Origin: Robbsia sp. KACC 23696
GTDB taxonomy: Bacteria; Pseudomonadota; Gammaproteobacteria; Burkholderiales; Burkholderiaceae
Direction: 5' to 3'
Assembly: GCF_039852015.1 (NCBI RefSeq)
Contig: NZ_CP156627.1
Span: 1,240,001-1,304,000 of the forward strand
DNA length: 64,000 nucleotides
The notes under the pieces are model-generated. The model was not told where the DNA came from. It did no database searches and saw only the letters and a program-made list of their open reading frames with translations. The position numbers and the translations under genes are program-made. Shown here piece after piece: positions 63,347 through 64,000 of the stretch (the stretch's first letter is position 1; every line of letters begins with the position of its first letter).

Positions 63347-64000
63347 TCAATGCGCCGATCGGCCCCGTATCTCCTCTTCGATAGCGCCGATCAGCCCGTT
63401 GATCCAGCGTTTCAGGGCGCGGTTAGAGGGCGCCAGCACGATTGATCGCGCGATGATGCGATAGACCTGTTTGCGCTTGATTTTCGAGACGTGTGCCGGA
63501 TCGAGCCAGGCTTCGTTCCGCGCTAGCAGCAGCAGCGTTTCGAGACCGATGACGATCGGCCAAAGGCAGGCAAGCCGCAATCGCAGCGAAAGCGCGGGGA
63601 TCGCGCACAGATAGGCGAGGCCTTCGCGAAACAGCGGCAAGGACCGCTCGATCAGCGAAAACAGCAGCGGCCGCGCGCGAACGCTGTTTGCCGGTGCGAG
63701 CAGATCCTGCGGCGTCAACGCGAAAGACGCGAGACTGTCGGCTGGAAAGTAGCAGCGACCGATGCGCAGATCCTTGCCGCAGTCGCGCAGGACATTCGTC
63801 ATCTGTAAGGCCTTTCCAAACGCGATCCCGCGCGCCATCATCGTGTCTGCGGGATGCGGCAAGGTATTCGGCAAATGCGCATACGTCATCGTCGTCCAGA
63901 ATTCGCCGACGCAGCCCGCCACGAGATAGGTATAACGATCGAGCGCGGACCAGTCGGGCAAGGCGACGATATCGCCGGACTGTTCGTCGGGGAAGGTCCG
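63347..64000 (-). CDS. Squalene/phytoene synthase family protein, cut by right edge
   Basis: The C-terminal 217 residues of a trans-isoprenyl diphosphate synthase that condenses two prenyl diphosphates head to head. The second Asp-rich motif is in MTNVLRDCGKDLRIGRCYFP and a preceding helix is GCVGEFWTTMTYAHLPNT. The gene reads leftward and is still open at base 64000, so its N-terminus with the first Asp-rich motif is missing. In Burkholderia such proteins take part in hopanoid (HpnC/HpnD-like) or carotenoid synthesis; the subgroup cannot be fixed from this part. It stands 203 bases from the MHS gene region. Confidence 0.88.
   Translation of the reverse strand, partial: RTFPDEQSGDIVALPDWSALDRYTYLVAGCVGEFWTTMTYAHLPNTLPHPADTMMARGIAFGKALQMTNVLRDCGKDLRIGRCYFPADSLASFALTPQDLLAPANSVRARPLLFSLIERSLPLFREGLAYLCAIPALSLRLRLACLWPIVIGLETLLLLARNEAWLDPAHVSKIKRKQVYRIIARSIVLAPSNRALKRWINGLIGAIEEEIRGRSAH

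Overview
The window is GC-rich, gene-dense DNA, almost certainly from a Burkholderiaceae chromosome or megaplasmid (Burkholderia sensu lato or a close relative such as Robbsia/Pararobbsia; species not resolved). Pointers are the Burkholderia-type general porin, an OprB porin, a catRBCA ortho-cleavage cluster, a three-subunit membrane FAD dehydrogenase with a triheme cytochrome, many LysR regulators and a squalene/phytoene synthase gene at the right edge. No rRNA, tRNA, CRISPR, phage or insertion sequence was seen. The region reads as a series of catabolic and transport modules, each with its own regulator.

Layout: 1-5.7 kb is a purine (urate) module: ABC ATPase (cut by the left edge), LysR, hydroxyisourate hydrolase, FAD urate hydroxylase and a Rieske oxygenase. 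5.8-10.3 kb holds a LysR gene, a porin, a DUF1810 protein and an OprB porin. 10.7-13.8 kb is a CheB-CheR-PAS-HWE kinase fusion. 13.9-15.4 kb is the formaldehyde module frmR-frmA with a clear operator. 15.4-21.1 kb is a LysR-controlled set of amino-acid-type ABC transporter, FMN monooxygenase and flavin reductase, probably for an organosulfur or organonitrogen compound. 21.1-22.8 kb has a hydrolase remnant, a LysR gene and a DoxX gene.

22.9-33.9 kb is the most interesting locus: a complete Nit1C-type nitrilase cluster (MSMEG_0572-like protein, nitrilase, radical SAM, GNAT, AIR-synthase-like protein, glycosyltransferase, MSMEG_0570-like protein, flavin monooxygenase) that ends in an acyl-CoA synthetase and is divergent from a MocR regulator with candidate ATTGG direct-repeat boxes. 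Nit1C clusters have been linked genetically to cyanide assimilation, but the chemistry of most steps is unknown.

33.9-36.9 kb holds an EAL phosphodiesterase and a type I dehydroquinase. 37.0-45.7 kb is a co-directional two-component system plus tripartite RND efflux pump, whose permease carries a 34-residue Ser/Thr/Ala tract. 46-50.3 kb has a CsbD protein and the FAD dehydrogenase operon (cytochrome, small, large subunit). 50.4-54.5 kb has a nitroreductase and a homospermidine synthase followed directly by a YgiC-type ATP-grasp ligase and a YgiB-like lipid-anchor-free envelope protein, a possible polyamine-conjugation system. 54.5-57.9 kb is catA-catC-catB with divergent catR. 57.9-63.2 kb is an amide/amine catabolic module (XRE-cupin regulator, FAD oxidoreductase, RidA, amidase, MHS transporter) framed by two copies of the same long inverted-repeat operator. 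The right edge cuts a squalene/phytoene synthase gene.
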